Assembly: GCF_014197615.1 (NCBI RefSeq)
Contig: NZ_JACIFY010000001.1
Span: 248,001 to 312,000 of the forward strand
Length of the DNA: 64,000 nucleotides
Reading direction: 5' to 3'
Source: Rhizobium esperanzae
GTDB taxonomy: Bacteria > Pseudomonadota > Alphaproteobacteria > Rhizobiales > Rhizobiaceae
Position 1 is the stretch's first letter. Each line of letters begins with the position of its first letter. Of this stretch, positions 8,352-19,182 are shown one piece after another. The notes under the pieces were generated by a model that was given only the letters and a program-made list of their open reading frames with translations, did no database searches and was not told the DNA's origin. Both the position numbers and the translations under genes were made by a program.

Positions 8352-10337
8352 TCAGCCGGGCTTCTTCTTCGAAAACTTACCCTTCGGCCCGGCGCCACCC
8401 TTGCCCTCATATTTCGGGCGTTCAGACTTAGCGCCTTCTGACTTCCCGCCTTCAAATTTCGGCTTGTCGTATTTAGGCTTGTCGGATCTCGGGCCGTCGA
8501 AACCGGGCTTGCCCGGTTTTTTGCTCCAGGGCTTGCCATCCTGTCTTTGCTGGCCGCTATTGTCGGCTGCAGCATATCCGCCGCCCGGGCCCTTGCCGAA
8601 CTTGTTCTTTGGGCGTTCGTCGCGGAACGTGTCGCTCGGCCTGTCGTCACGCGACGATTTGCCGGCATAAGGCTTCGGCGACGGCGCCCGGCTGAAGTCC
8701 GGCGTGCCGGAAAGCCTGCTTACGCGGATGCCGCGTTCGAGCGTCTTGTTCGGTCCGAGGGCTTCCTGGAAACCATCGGCACTTGCAGCCGCGATTTCCA
8801 CGAAGGTTTCCTCGGGCTGCATCTTGATGGCGCCGATCTCGCGCTTGGTGACATTGCCGTTGCGGCAGAGCATCGGGATCAGCCAGCGCGGCTCGGCATT
8901 CTGCTTGCGGCCGACCGAGACGGAGAACCAGACGCTGGCGCCGAAATCCTCGCGCGGACCCTTCTGCGCCGGCGCGTAGGGCTCGGCATTGTCGCGGCGC
9001 TTGCGGCTGCGATCATCCTGAACGGTGACCTCGATGAGATCCTCCGGAGCCGAATGATTGGTGCGATAAAGGCGCAGGAAGGCGGCGGCTAGCTTTTCGG
9101 CGCCGTGGCTGGAAAGCAGCTGCTGCACCAGCCCCTGTTCGTCTTCCTGCGGCGCGTCGCTGAAGATCGGATCGGCGAGCAACCGCTCGTCGTCACGCTC
9201 GCTCACCTCTTCGGCCGACGGCGGCCGCGCCCAGGCTGCCGAAATACCGGCATTGTCGAGCAAGCGCTCTGCCTTGCGTCGCGCGTTCAGCGGCACGATC
9301 ATGGCGCTGATGCCCTTGCGCCCGGCCCGGCCGGTGCGGCCGCTGCGGTGCAGCAGCGTTTCCGGATTGGTCGGCAGGTCGGCATGGATGACGAGATCGA
9401 GGCCCGGCAGATCGATACCGCGGGCGGCGACGTCGGTCGCGATGCAGACGCGGGCGCGCCCGTCGCGCATGGCCTGCAGCGCATGGCTGCGTTCGTTCTG
9501 CGTCAGCTCGCCGGAGAGCGCCACGACGGAGAAATTGCGGTTGTTGAACCGCGCGGTCAGATGATTGACGGCAGCACGCGTCGAACAGAAGACGATGGCG
9601 TTGGTCGCCTCGTAATAGCGCAGCACGTTGATGATCGCGTTCTCGCGGTCGCTCGGAGCGACCATCAGTGCGCGATATTCGATATCGACATGCTGCTTTT
9701 CCTCGGCCGCGGTGCTGATGCGCACGGCATCGCGCTGGTAGCTCTTGGCAAGCTTGGCAATCGCTGCCGGCACGGTGGCCGAAAACATCAGCGTCCGGCG
9801 CTCGTCCGGCGCCGAATCGAGAATGAATTCGAGATCCTCGCGGAAACCGAGGTCGAGCATTTCGTCGGCCTCGTCGAGCACCGCAGCCTTCAGCTCCGAC
9901 ATGTCGAGCGCCCTGCGGCGAATATGGTCGCAGAGCCGGCCGGGCGTGCCGACGACGATATGGGCACCGCGTTCGAGCGCACGGCGCTCGCTGCGGATAT
10001 CCATGCCGCCGACGCAGCTTGATATCACCGCGCCGGTCATTTCATAGAGCCATTCGAGTTCGCGTTTCACCTGCAGGGCAAGTTCGCGGGTCGGAGCGAT
10101 GACGAGGGCGAGCGGGGCGCCTGCATTGCCGAAGCGTTCGCTGCCCTCAAGCAGCGTCGGCGCCAGCGCCAGCCCGAAAGCGACGGTCTTACCGGAGCCG
10201 GTCTGGGCCGAGACCAGCGCGTCGGAAGCGGCAAGCGCCGGATCGAGCATCGACTTCTGCACCGGGGTGAGTTCGGCGTAACCGCGCTTCTGCAACGCCT
10301 TGGCGATCGCCGGAACGACGCCGTTGAATTCTGTCAT
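8352..10337 (-). CDS. DEAD-box ATP-dependent RNA helicase with DbpA-type domain
   Basis: 661 aa. All helicase motifs are visible: AQTGSGKT (about 43-50), PTRELA, the DEAD box in VLDEADEMLD, SAT, RGIDLPGLD and HRSGRTGRAG. A DbpA-like RNA-binding domain (about 455-535) follows, and then a basic, Gly/Lys/Pro-rich tail of about 110 residues with short degenerate repeats (SDKPKYDKPKFEGGKSEG). Such helicases assist ribosome assembly and RNA turnover, often in the cold. The tail is low complexity and probably adds non-specific RNA contact. No strong ribosome site is seen before the ATG. Confidence 0.93.
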   Translation of the reverse strand: MTEFNGVVPAIAKALQKRGYAELTPVQKSMLDPALAASDALVSAQTGSGKTVAFGLALAPTLLEGSERFGNAGAPLALVIAPTRELALQVKRELEWLYEMTGAVISSCVGGMDIRSERRALERGAHIVVGTPGRLCDHIRRRALDMSELKAAVLDEADEMLDLGFREDLEFILDSAPDERRTLMFSATVPAAIAKLAKSYQRDAVRISTAAEEKQHVDIEYRALMVAPSDRENAIINVLRYYEATNAIVFCSTRAAVNHLTARFNNRNFSVVALSGELTQNERSHALQAMRDGRARVCIATDVAARGIDLPGLDLVIHADLPTNPETLLHRSGRTGRAGRKGISAMIVPLNARRKAERLLDNAGISAAWARPPSAEEVSERDDERLLADPIFSDAPQEDEQGLVQQLLSSHGAEKLAAAFLRLYRTNHSAPEDLIEVTVQDDRSRKRRDNAEPYAPAQKGPREDFGASVWFSVSVGRKQNAEPRWLIPMLCRNGNVTKREIGAIKMQPEETFVEIAAASADGFQEALGPNKTLERGIRVSRLSGTPDFSRAPSPKPYAGKSSRDDRPSDTFRDERPKNKFGKGPGGGYAAADNSGQQRQDGKPWSKKPGKPGFDGPRSDKPKYDKPKFEGGKSEGAKSERPKYEGKGGAGPKGKFSKKKPG

Positions 10338-10435
10338 GAGTTCGATCTTTCGGAGCTGTCAGGCGCGAAATGCGCCATGGCCGGAGCCAGCCGGCGGGAT
10401 ATTTGCGCCGTTCCTAGCCGCTCCCGCGGCGATTG

Positions 10436-12292
10436 TCAAAGCGTGCGGCTGCGCCACAGCCAGGCGTCGATATGGCTTGTCCGGCCGCGCAGCGTCGTTT
10501 CCAACGGCCCCTCCATCCGGCCAGCCTGCGCAAGCACGCTGTCAGAGCCTGCTGCGCGGACGATTTCGGCGCTCAGCGCCAGCTCGACGCCGTGGCGGGC
10601 TGCGACCTCCATCAGCCGGCTGCCGACATTGATGGTGTCGCCCGCCGCGGTGATCTGCTGCCTGTCGCCGGTGCCGAGACGCGAGGCGACGATCGGGCCG
10701 CAATGGGCGCCGACCTTGAAGCCGATCTTCTTTTGGGCAAAGCCGGCATGGGCGCCAAGCCAGGCCCGGGTGCGCTCGCAAAGGCTGACCGCGCAGGCGG
10801 CGGCCCGGGCGGCATCGTCCTCGGCAGGCTCCGGTAGGCCGAACAGGATCATCGCCCCGTCGCCCATGAAGCTGGTGATGGCGCCGCCATGGGCGCGCGC
10901 CTCCTCGTCGATTATTTCGAAGAAGCCGCTCAGCACCTCGCTCACCTTGACCGGTCCGAGGGTTTCGCTGAGGCCCGTGAAGCCCGAGAGATCGATGAAG
11001 ATGACGGCAGCGTTCTGGCGCACCGGCTCAGCCAGAAAATTCGGATCGCGCGCCAGCCACTCGCCAAGGCCCGGCGCTTCGATGCGCTGCAGCAGCGCGC
11101 TCTGCTCGGCGAAATGGCGGGCGCGGCCGCGGTCGAGCCAGAGTTCGGCCGCGCCGAGGATCAGCACCGGCGGCAAGGCAGCGGCGATCGGCAGCGCCGC
11201 ACTCAGCCAGTAGCCATGCGCGAAGGCCGACAGATTAAGCATCGCCCAGACGATCAGCGTCAGCACGATGATGACATAACCTGCCGCACTCCGGCGCCAG
11301 GCGATCAGGCAAACCAGCACGAGCGTCAGGCCGATGGCGATGCCGGCATCGATCAGTCTGGTTCCGCGGTCGCGCACCATGCCGTCGCCAGTGACCAAAT
11401 GGGTGATTGCCGTCGACATCACCTCGACGCCGGGCATGACGGGATCGAACGGTGTCGGGAAAACGTCGCCGCCGCCGGTGACCGTCGAGCCGATGACGAC
11501 GATGCGGCCGGCGACCGCATCCGCCGCCAGCTTGCCGTCGAGCGCATCGGCGGCGCTTGACGTGGCGATGCTGCCGTGCCCGCCATAGAAGGTCACCGGC
11601 AGCTGCTGGCCGATATCGGTGGGAATGCGCAGCTTGCCGAGCATGATGGCACCGGGTTCGATCGTGGGGTCGACGCCAAGTGACACCGAAGCGGTCCGCA
11701 GCGGAAAGGCCGGATCCAGCCGGTCCGCCGCCCGCGAAATCAGCGGAATGAAGCGTGGTGTGCCGGTCTGATCGGTCGCGACATTGACGATGCCGACTGC
11801 GGCCGCCTCGGCAAAGCGGGGAAGCGGCAGGAGAAGCTGGCTCGCCTCGGGAATGGCGGCAAGCGGATCGTTCGCCGCATCGGTGACCTGCTGGCGGCTT
11901 TGCGCGAAGGTGGCGGCCGCAGCAATCACGCTCGGCCCCTGGGCAAGGGCGGTTGCCAGCGCCGCATCGCCCTGCTCCGGCCCCGGATCGACCAGCAGAA
12001 TATCGAGCGCCAGTGCCTTCGGCTTCAACGCGGTGATCGCGCCGATCAGCCGCGCAAGGGTTGCCCGATCCAGCGGATAGCCGTGGGCGGCGGCGGTGCG
12101 GTCATCGATGGCGACGATCGACACGACCGGCGGCGGTGTCTTTGCTCCGATGACGGCGCTGCGAATATCGGCAAGCGAAGCCTCCATCCGGTCGAGTAGG
12201 CCGCTTCCGCCATTGAGGTTGACGTAGCCGAGTGCTGTCGCCCAGAGACCGGCGAGCAGCAGCGCGATCACGGTCTGCAGGCGATGGTTCAT
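10436..12292 (-). CDS. CHASE2-domain adenylate/guanylate cyclase
   Basis: 618 aa. Order: membrane segment (about 7-24), periplasmic CHASE2 sensor domain (about 30-320), three more membrane segments (about 325-400), and a C-terminal class III nucleotidyl cyclase domain (about 430-600). The cyclase domain carries the metal-binding IFIDLSGFTG, the FMGDGAMILFG segment and the late motif GDTINVGSRLME. It should make cAMP (or cGMP) in the cytoplasm in response to a periplasmic signal. It starts 3 bases after the stop of the FecR-domain gene, so the two are translated together. Confidence 0.92.
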   Translation of the reverse strand: MNHRLQTVIALLLAGLWATALGYVNLNGGSGLLDRMEASLADIRSAVIGAKTPPPVVSIVAIDDRTAAAHGYPLDRATLARLIGAITALKPKALALDILLVDPGPEQGDAALATALAQGPSVIAAAATFAQSRQQVTDAANDPLAAIPEASQLLLPLPRFAEAAAVGIVNVATDQTGTPRFIPLISRAADRLDPAFPLRTASVSLGVDPTIEPGAIMLGKLRIPTDIGQQLPVTFYGGHGSIATSSAADALDGKLAADAVAGRIVVIGSTVTGGGDVFPTPFDPVMPGVEVMSTAITHLVTGDGMVRDRGTRLIDAGIAIGLTLVLVCLIAWRRSAAGYVIIVLTLIVWAMLNLSAFAHGYWLSAALPIAAALPPVLILGAAELWLDRGRARHFAEQSALLQRIEAPGLGEWLARDPNFLAEPVRQNAAVIFIDLSGFTGLSETLGPVKVSEVLSGFFEIIDEEARAHGGAITSFMGDGAMILFGLPEPAEDDAARAAACAVSLCERTRAWLGAHAGFAQKKIGFKVGAHCGPIVASRLGTGDRQQITAAGDTINVGSRLMEVAARHGVELALSAEIVRAAGSDSVLAQAGRMEGPLETTLRGRTSHIDAWLWRSRTL

Positions 12293-12295
12293 GGA

Positions 12296-12814
12296 TTATT
12301 GGCCGAGACGGGCAAGAAGAGCGGCAACGCGCGGTGCCGGCCAGCGGCGCACGACGAGCGGCTCCGTTCCGCCCGAAACGTCGACGCCCTCGCCAGGCGA
12401 CAGCACCACCTGCTCGCCGGCCGGCCGCCGCACCGCGACGCTGCCTCTGACGACCAGCACCGAGGTTTTGCCGCCGGCGACGTCGACCGCCCATTGCGTG
12501 CCGCGCACGGCGGCGATCGCCTGCGGTGTCACCACCTGGAAGCCGCCAGCATGCTGGCTGCTGTCGACATCGACGAGGATGGCCTTGCGCCGCAGCGATG
12601 CCGAATCGGGGCTGCCGTCACCATTGCGGTCGGCAAGGCGGAAGGAGGCGCCGGCCTCCGCCGTCACCTTGACGCCGCCCGGACAAGTGAACACCTGGCG
12701 CCCGTCGGCCTCGCGCGACATCGTGCAGCCGGCGGACTGCGCAAAGGCCGCCCCTTCTGGAAACAGGCCGACCGCGAGTGCGCCGGCAAACAGGCAGCGA
12801 AGCGTGATATTCAT
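12296..12814 (-). CDS. Secreted FecR-domain protein
   Basis: 172 aa. A signal peptide (MNITLRCLFAGALAVGLF, cleavage near AFAQS) is followed by a Cys-containing stretch and a FecR domain (about 90-150) with the segment VRGTQWAVDV and VLVVRGSVAV. FecR domains are periplasmic modules, classically in iron signalling. Stand-alone secreted FecR proteins next to CHASE2 proteins are a repeated arrangement in Proteobacteria. The start was chosen for the signal peptide; the frame is open 17 codons further. It probably acts with the CHASE2 cyclase encoded 3 bases downstream. Confidence 0.82.
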   Translation of the reverse strand: MNITLRCLFAGALAVGLFPEGAAFAQSAGCTMSREADGRQVFTCPGGVKVTAEAGASFRLADRNGDGSPDSASLRRKAILVDVDSSQHAGGFQVVTPQAIAAVRGTQWAVDVAGGKTSVLVVRGSVAVRRPAGEQVVLSPGEGVDVSGGTEPLVVRRWPAPRVAALLARLGQ

Positions 12815-12951
12815 GGAAAGCCCCCATGACCGTGCGGAGCGGCTCATGTCGAAAGCGCCCGCCAACCGTCTTCTCCCATACCGGGCATGATAGCCGAATT
12901 CGGATATTTCCCTATGCGAAAAAGCAGACTGGCGTCATCGCAGGCGGATTC

Positions 12952-14097
12952 CTAAGGGGCGCTCCTTGTTGCAGGCGCCGGCCCGGCATAACGCGCCCGC
13001 GGCCGGATCAACTCTCCGCTCCCGATCTGCTCCATCGCATGTGCCAGCCAGCCGGTGGAACGGGCTAGCGAAAAAATAATGATCGGCGCCTCCCGCGGCA
13101 GATCGAAGGCGACCGCCATAGCGGCAAGCGCGAAATCGACGTTGACCTTTTCGCCGACCATCTCCTCGCCCGCCTCCAGGAGTTCGGCAAACTGCGGTGG
13201 CAGGCGAAAGTGCGAAAGCAGCGCCTGAGCCCTGAGATCGCCATCGGGATAGAGCGGATGGCCGAAGGCTGAAAGGTGATTGCCCTGGACGAGCGAGCGG
13301 CGGATCGCCTGCTCGGCTCCGAGCGCTGAGGCCCTCTCGATCAGCGCGTCGACGCCCTGCCATGCAGCGCCATGCAGCGGCCCTGTCAGCGTTGCCAGAC
13401 CCGACAGCACGGCGGCCGAAAGGGCGGCACCCGCCGATGCCGTGACCCGCGCCGCAAAGGCCGAGGCGTTGAGTTCGTGATCGGCAAGTAGCACCAGCGC
13501 CCGGCGCAGGCAATCGGCGGCATCCGGCCGCTGCCAGCTTGCGGCAAGCCTGAGATGCAGCGGCTGCTCCGAAGGCCCCGGCGCCAGCGCATCGGCGACG
13601 GTGGAAAGGACCGCTTGCGCCTCGCGGCGAAGGGCCGCCTGCGACCGGCCGAGCGACGGCAGATCCGATGTTACCTGCCCGGCAAGCGCCACGAACGCCG
13701 CCTCAAGCGACGGGGCGGCGTGCCCGGCCTCAGCCTTCAAGGACAGCGCTTCGGCACCATTCCAGAGCAGTGCTGCCGTCTGCTCCAGCGTCGCCGCCTC
13801 GGCGAAATCGGCGGCGTCCCGTCCGCGATAGAAAAGCCGTCCATCCATGATGGTGGAGATTGCCGAAGAGAGAACCGGATCGCCCCAACGGATGGCCTCG
13901 GCGGCAACGGTTTCCGTCTTGCGCCGGCCGGCATGGCGTTCGGCCAGCCGCTGCACGTCGGCAGACTGGTAGAGGCTGCGGCGCGGGTCGGCGGGATCCG
14001 GCTTGGCGCGGATGCGCCCGCGGCTGACATTGGCGTAGAGCGTCTGCGGCTTGGTTTTCAGCGCCTGCAGCGCCTCCTCGGCAGTCAACCACGACAT
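12952..14097 (-). CDS. Citrate synthase-family protein with N-terminal helix-turn-helix
   Basis: 381 aa. Residues 1-60 form a MerR/excisionase-like DNA-binding helix-turn-helix (LTAEEALQALKTKPQTLYA then RRSLYQSADVQRLAERH). The rest is a citrate synthase fold with GPLHGAAWQ and NVDFALAAM. At the usual GFGHRVY site it reads AFGHPLYPDGD, so the Arg next to the catalytic His is missing. Start after GAGGCTCCG. It is divergent from a second citrate synthase paralogue across 84 bases containing a palindrome. It may be a metabolite-sensing regulator, an enzyme, or both. Confidence 0.85.
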   Translation of the reverse strand: MSWLTAEEALQALKTKPQTLYANVSRGRIRAKPDPADPRRSLYQSADVQRLAERHAGRRKTETVAAEAIRWGDPVLSSAISTIMDGRLFYRGRDAADFAEAATLEQTAALLWNGAEALSLKAEAGHAAPSLEAAFVALAGQVTSDLPSLGRSQAALRREAQAVLSTVADALAPGPSEQPLHLRLAASWQRPDAADCLRRALVLLADHELNASAFAARVTASAGAALSAAVLSGLATLTGPLHGAAWQGVDALIERASALGAEQAIRRSLVQGNHLSAFGHPLYPDGDLRAQALLSHFRLPPQFAELLEAGEEMVGEKVNVDFALAAMAVAFDLPREAPIIIFSLARSTGWLAHAMEQIGSGELIRPRARYAGPAPATRSAP

Positions 14098-14127
14098 CGG
14101 AGCCTCACATTGATCATTTTCATCAAG

Positions 14128-14139
14128 ATTGACGTCAAT
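14128..14139. promoter_or_regulatory. Operator-like palindrome between citrate synthase paralogues
   Basis: ATTGACGTCAAT is a perfect 12-base palindrome in the 84-base divergent region. The left gene encodes a DNA-binding citrate synthase-family protein, so autoregulation is plausible but unproven. Confidence 0.4.
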
Positions 14140-14181
14140 GAGAGTAGGTCGGATCATTCAGGCCGTAAAGGAGAAAACAAC

Positions 14182-15270
14182 ATGAAAAATGGCTTGGAAG
14201 ACGTCATCGCCGCCGAAACGCAGCTGTCGGATGTCGATGGCGAAGCGGGACGGCTGATCATCCGCGGCGTATCGCTCGATCATCTCGTCGCAGACTGCAG
14301 CTATGAAGGTGTAGCAGCCTTGCTACTCGACGGGCTGATGGAACGAAGCTTCGGCGAAGCGGAGTTGCGCAACTGGCTGGCGAAAGCCCGGAAACAGGTG
14401 TTCGGCCATATCGGGGCCGCCGACGCCGCCCTGCTGGCCCTGCCTCCCGTCGATGCGCTGCGGGCGCTGATTGCCCGGCTGCCCGACGGCGACGATTTCG
14501 ATACCGCGCTCAGCCTGCTGGCCGCGCCCGCAGTCTTCCTGCCGGCCATTCTCAGGCTGCAGCGCGGTGAAGGGCCGATCGCGCCCGACGCCTCGCTGCC
14601 GCAGGCGGCCGACATCCTCCGCATGCTCACAGGAGAATTGCCGACCCGGGAGCAGACGTCCGCACTCGACGCCTATCTCGTGACGATATCCGATCACGGC
14701 CTCAACGCCTCGACCTTCGCATCGCGCGTCATCGCCTCGACGCAGGCCGGTCTCACCTCCTCGGTCCTGGCGGCGCTGAGCGCACTGAAGGGACCGCTGC
14801 ATGGCGGTGCGCCCGGTCCGGTCCTCGACATGCTGGATGCGATCGGAACCGCGGAGAATGCCGGGCCATGGCTCGGCGAAGCGCTCGATCGCGGCGAAAG
14901 GCTGATGGGTTTCGGCCACCGTATCTACCGGGTCCGCGATCCCCGCGCCGATGCGCTGAAAGGTGCGCTGAAGCCGTTGATCGCATCAGGACAGGTGGAC
15001 AGCGCCCGCAGCGCTCTGGCCGAAGCCGTGGAGGCGGCGGCATTGGCGATCCTCAAACTGCGCAAGCCGGACCGGCCGCTCGACGTCAATGTCGAATTTT
15101 ATACCGCACTGCTGCTCGAAACGCTCGGCTTCCCGCGTCAGGCCTTCACCGGCGTCTTTGCGATCGGCCGCACCGTCGGATGGCTGGCGCATGCCCGCGA
15201 ACAGGCGCTTGACGGCCGGCTGATTCGTCCGCGCTCGGTCTATATCGGCCCGCTGCCGGCCGCCGCCTGA
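14182..15270 (+). CDS. Citrate synthase/methylcitrate synthase-family protein
   Basis: 362 aa. Citrate synthase fold with DHGLNASTFASRV, GPLHGGAPGPV (first catalytic His) and GFGHRIYRVRDPRAD (second catalytic His). The position of the usual catalytic Asp in NVDFY is Glu here (NVEFYTALLLE). Ribosome site AAAGGAG. It is shorter than housekeeping GltA and has no DNA-binding domain. With the divergent HTH paralogue it forms a pair seen in rhizobia. Substrate (acetyl-CoA or propionyl-CoA with oxaloacetate, or another) cannot be read off. Confidence 0.85.
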   Translation: MKNGLEDVIAAETQLSDVDGEAGRLIIRGVSLDHLVADCSYEGVAALLLDGLMERSFGEAELRNWLAKARKQVFGHIGAADAALLALPPVDALRALIARLPDGDDFDTALSLLAAPAVFLPAILRLQRGEGPIAPDASLPQAADILRMLTGELPTREQTSALDAYLVTISDHGLNASTFASRVIASTQAGLTSSVLAALSALKGPLHGGAPGPVLDMLDAIGTAENAGPWLGEALDRGERLMGFGHRIYRVRDPRADALKGALKPLIASGQVDSARSALAEAVEAAALAILKLRKPDRPLDVNVEFYTALLLETLGFPRQAFTGVFAIGRTVGWLAHAREQALDGRLIRPRSVYIGPLPAAA

Positions 15271-15309
15271 AGATGGAATGCGGCGGTGGGGCATGCCCTG
15301 CCGCCTCGC

Positions 15310-15778
15310 TCAACCGCCGACGAAGACGGCGAGGTTGTCAAGCGTCGAACGGCAGCCTTCCTCATTGTCTTCAAGGCGAATGCCGGAGGGAATGTTGTGG
15401 CAGACCATCGTCACGTCAGTGCCGCCATCGGCGGGTAACAATGTTGTGCTGACCGTCATCTCGCCGGAAAAACTCTCATCCTCGGAATCGAAGACCGTCG
15501 CCCAGACGATCTGTTCGTCAGGCACGAGCCCTGCAAAACGGCCTTCGAACTGTCGGTCTTGTCAGAGGTTTTGCCCGACTGAAACGTCTCGTCGTCGGGA
15601 TAGACGAGCGACATGCTGAAGGCGCCGCCTTCCCTGCCCTCGAAGGCATGGACGATGCCCTTCATCGAATCCGGCGGAAGCCAGGCGGCAACCGCCTGTT
15701 CGTCGAGGAAAGCCGGTAGATGCGCTCGCGTGGTGCGGCGATGAAGCGTGAGACGGTGGTGCTGCGTGGAGTGGTCAT
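15310..15778 (-). pseudogene. SRPBCC (AHSA1-like) protein, two frameshifts
   Basis: Three overlapping frames together give one SRPBCC/AHSA1-type protein of about 155 aa. The first is MTTPRSTTVSRFIAAPRERIYR. The second frame continues AFLDEQAVAAWLPPDSMKGI and FSMSLVYPDDETF to TSDKTDS. The third continues from VPDEQIVWATVF to DNLAVFVGG. Restoring one base near 15711-15716 and one T near 15547-15550 rejoins them. Both lesions are one-base losses. Either the gene is dead or these are two sequencing errors. The family binds small hydrophobic ligands; its role here is unknown. Confidence 0.8.
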
Positions 15779-15808
15779 GCCGGCGACATAGCGCGAGCAC
15801 GAATATTG

Positions 15809-15840
15809 ACCAGATCGCGCTTGAAATCGCGCGATCTGGT
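15809..15840. terminator. Perfect hairpin between pyrG and the SRPBCC pseudogene
   Basis: A perfect 12-base inverted repeat (ACCAGATCGCGC / GCGCGATCTGGT) has an 8-base loop and lies 12 bases after the pyrG stop. There is no T-run, so it may stop transcription weakly or protect the pyrG mRNA end. Confidence 0.5.
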
Positions 15841-15851
15841 GCCGGCATTCG

Positions 15852-17624
<1,773 letters not shown>

Positions 17625-18155
17625 TTATTGTGCCGTCGGGACGCCGGAAGGCTGAGCCGGCGCCGGCGTGGCGGCAGGAGCTGCAGGCGCAGTCGCCGCC
17701 GGAGCGGTGGTCGTCGCCGGTGCAGTGGCAGCCGGAGCCTGAGTTGCCGGTGAAGTCGTTGCAGGAGCTTGTGCAGCCGGAGCCTGCGGTGCGGGCGTTG
17801 CCGCCCCGCTGCTCGGAACGCCGTTGCCGGCCGGCGGATTTGCCGGGGCCTGCGCGCCGCCGCCGAGCGAATCGAGAATGCCGTTGCCCTGGCCGCCTGT
17901 TGCCGGAATGCGGTCGAGAATGTCGCTCGGGCGGCCTTCGTAACGCGTCAGAATGCCGAGGCCGAGCGAGGTCAGGAAGAACAGGGTCGCAAGGATCGCG
18001 GTCGTACGCGTCAGCGCATTGGCCGTGCCGCGGGCCGACATGAAGCCCGAACCACCGCCGATGCCGAGGCCGCCGCCTTCCGAACGCTGGATGAGCACCA
18101 CGCCGACGAGGGCGAGCACGATCATGAGATGAATGACAATCAATACGGTCTGCAT
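17625..18155 (-). CDS. secG: Protein-export translocon subunit SecG
   Basis: 176 aa. Two membrane segments (about 2-20 and 52-70) flank the conserved loop VLIQRSEGGGLGIGGGSGFMS, with LTRTT before the second segment. SecG is the accessory subunit of the SecYEG channel. The last 95 residues are an Ala/Pro/Thr-rich tail (many APA, PAT repeats) that E. coli SecG lacks; long tails of this kind are seen in rhizobia. The gene lies between tpiA and pyrG on the same strand. Confidence 0.93.
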   Translation of the reverse strand: MQTVLIVIHLMIVLALVGVVLIQRSEGGGLGIGGGSGFMSARGTANALTRTTAILATLFFLTSLGLGILTRYEGRPSDILDRIPATGGQGNGILDSLGGGAQAPANPPAGNGVPSSGAATPAPQAPAAQAPATTSPATQAPAATAPATTTAPAATAPAAPAATPAPAQPSGVPTAQ

Positions 18156-18273
18156 GGGTCCAGTCCTGCCCGCCTGGAGACGGACATAAGTAAGAATTCT
18201 GGCGGCTCTTTACATGAGGCTTTCGTCTATTCCAAGCCCTTCAGCCCGGAATAAACTGGGAATGAACAATGCC

Positions 18274-19044
18274 TCAGGCGAGCAACGCCTCATAGGCCCG
18301 GTAAATGGCGAGGAAGTCGGACGCTTTCAAGCTCGCCCCGCCGATCAGCGCGCCGTCGACATTGGCAATGCCCATCAGCTCGCCGGCATTGGCCGGCTTG
18401 ACCGAGCCGCCATAGAGCAGGCGCATCTTGCGGCCTTCATCGCCGAAGCGGGCCACGAGCTCGGCGCGCATGAAGGCATGTGCCTTTTCCACGTCGCCTG
18501 ATGTCGGCGTCACACCGGTGCCGATCGCCCAGATCGGCTCGTAGGCGATGACGGTGTTCTCGGCGGTGGCGCCGTCCGGAACCGAGGCGGAAAGCTGGCG
18601 CTTGATGATGTCGAGCGCCTGCCCGGCGCGGCGTTCGTCCGCCGTCTCGCCGATGCAGATGATCGCCGTCAGGTCGGCGGCAAAGGCTGCCTCCGCCTTG
18701 GCGCGCACCAGATGATCCGTTTCGGCATGGTCGGTGCGCCGCTCGGAATGGCCGACGATGACATAGGTACCGAAAGCATCGGCGATCATTTCGGCAGAGA
18801 TGTCGCCGGTATGCGCGCCGGAGGCCTTCTGATGGCAATCCTGCGCACCGATCGAAAGCGGGCTGTCGGTGCAGAGCGCGGTTGCCACATAGAGCAGCGT
18901 CGTCGGCGGGCAGATCAGCGCCTCGACCTTATCGACGAGCGGCGGGCGCACGCCCTCGGCGATCGCCTTGATCTGATCCAGCGAGGCACGCGTGCCGTTC
19001 ATTTTCCAATTTCCCGCCACAAGCGGTCGCACGTCAGGTGTCAT
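18274..19044 (-). CDS. tpiA: Triosephosphate isomerase
   Basis: 256 aa. It interconverts dihydroxyacetone phosphate and glyceraldehyde 3-phosphate. Motifs: the N-terminal AGNWKMNG with catalytic Lys, [10 protein letters not shown] with catalytic His, and [11 protein letters not shown] with catalytic Glu and the flexible loop, plus [11 protein letters not shown]. The start was chosen at MTPDVRPLV for the normal N terminus; the frame extends 45 codons upstream without support. Divergent or separate promoters likely lie in 19045-19180. Confidence 0.97.
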   Translation of the reverse strand: MTPDVRPLVAGNWKMNGTRASLDQIKAIAEGVRPPLVDKVEALICPPTTLLYVATALCTDSPLSIGAQDCHQKASGAHTGDISAEMIADAFGTYVIVGHSERRTDHAETDHLVRAKAEAAFAADLTAIICIGETADERRAGQALDIIKRQLSASVPDGATAENTVIAYEPIWAIGTGVTPTSGDVEKAHAFMRAELVARFGDEGRKMRLLYGGSVKPANAGELMGIANVDGALIGGASLKASDFLAIYRAYEALLA

Positions 19045-19182
19045 GCCGGCCTTCCCAAAATCTGTCTGTGCCTGCGGCAATATCAAAAGCTTGCGGCAAA
19101 GAAAAGCATCATGCCCCTGGACGTAAGGGGAATAGCTGCGATCGCGTGCAGATTTCTGCCGAAAAACGACGGGCAGCACGCT

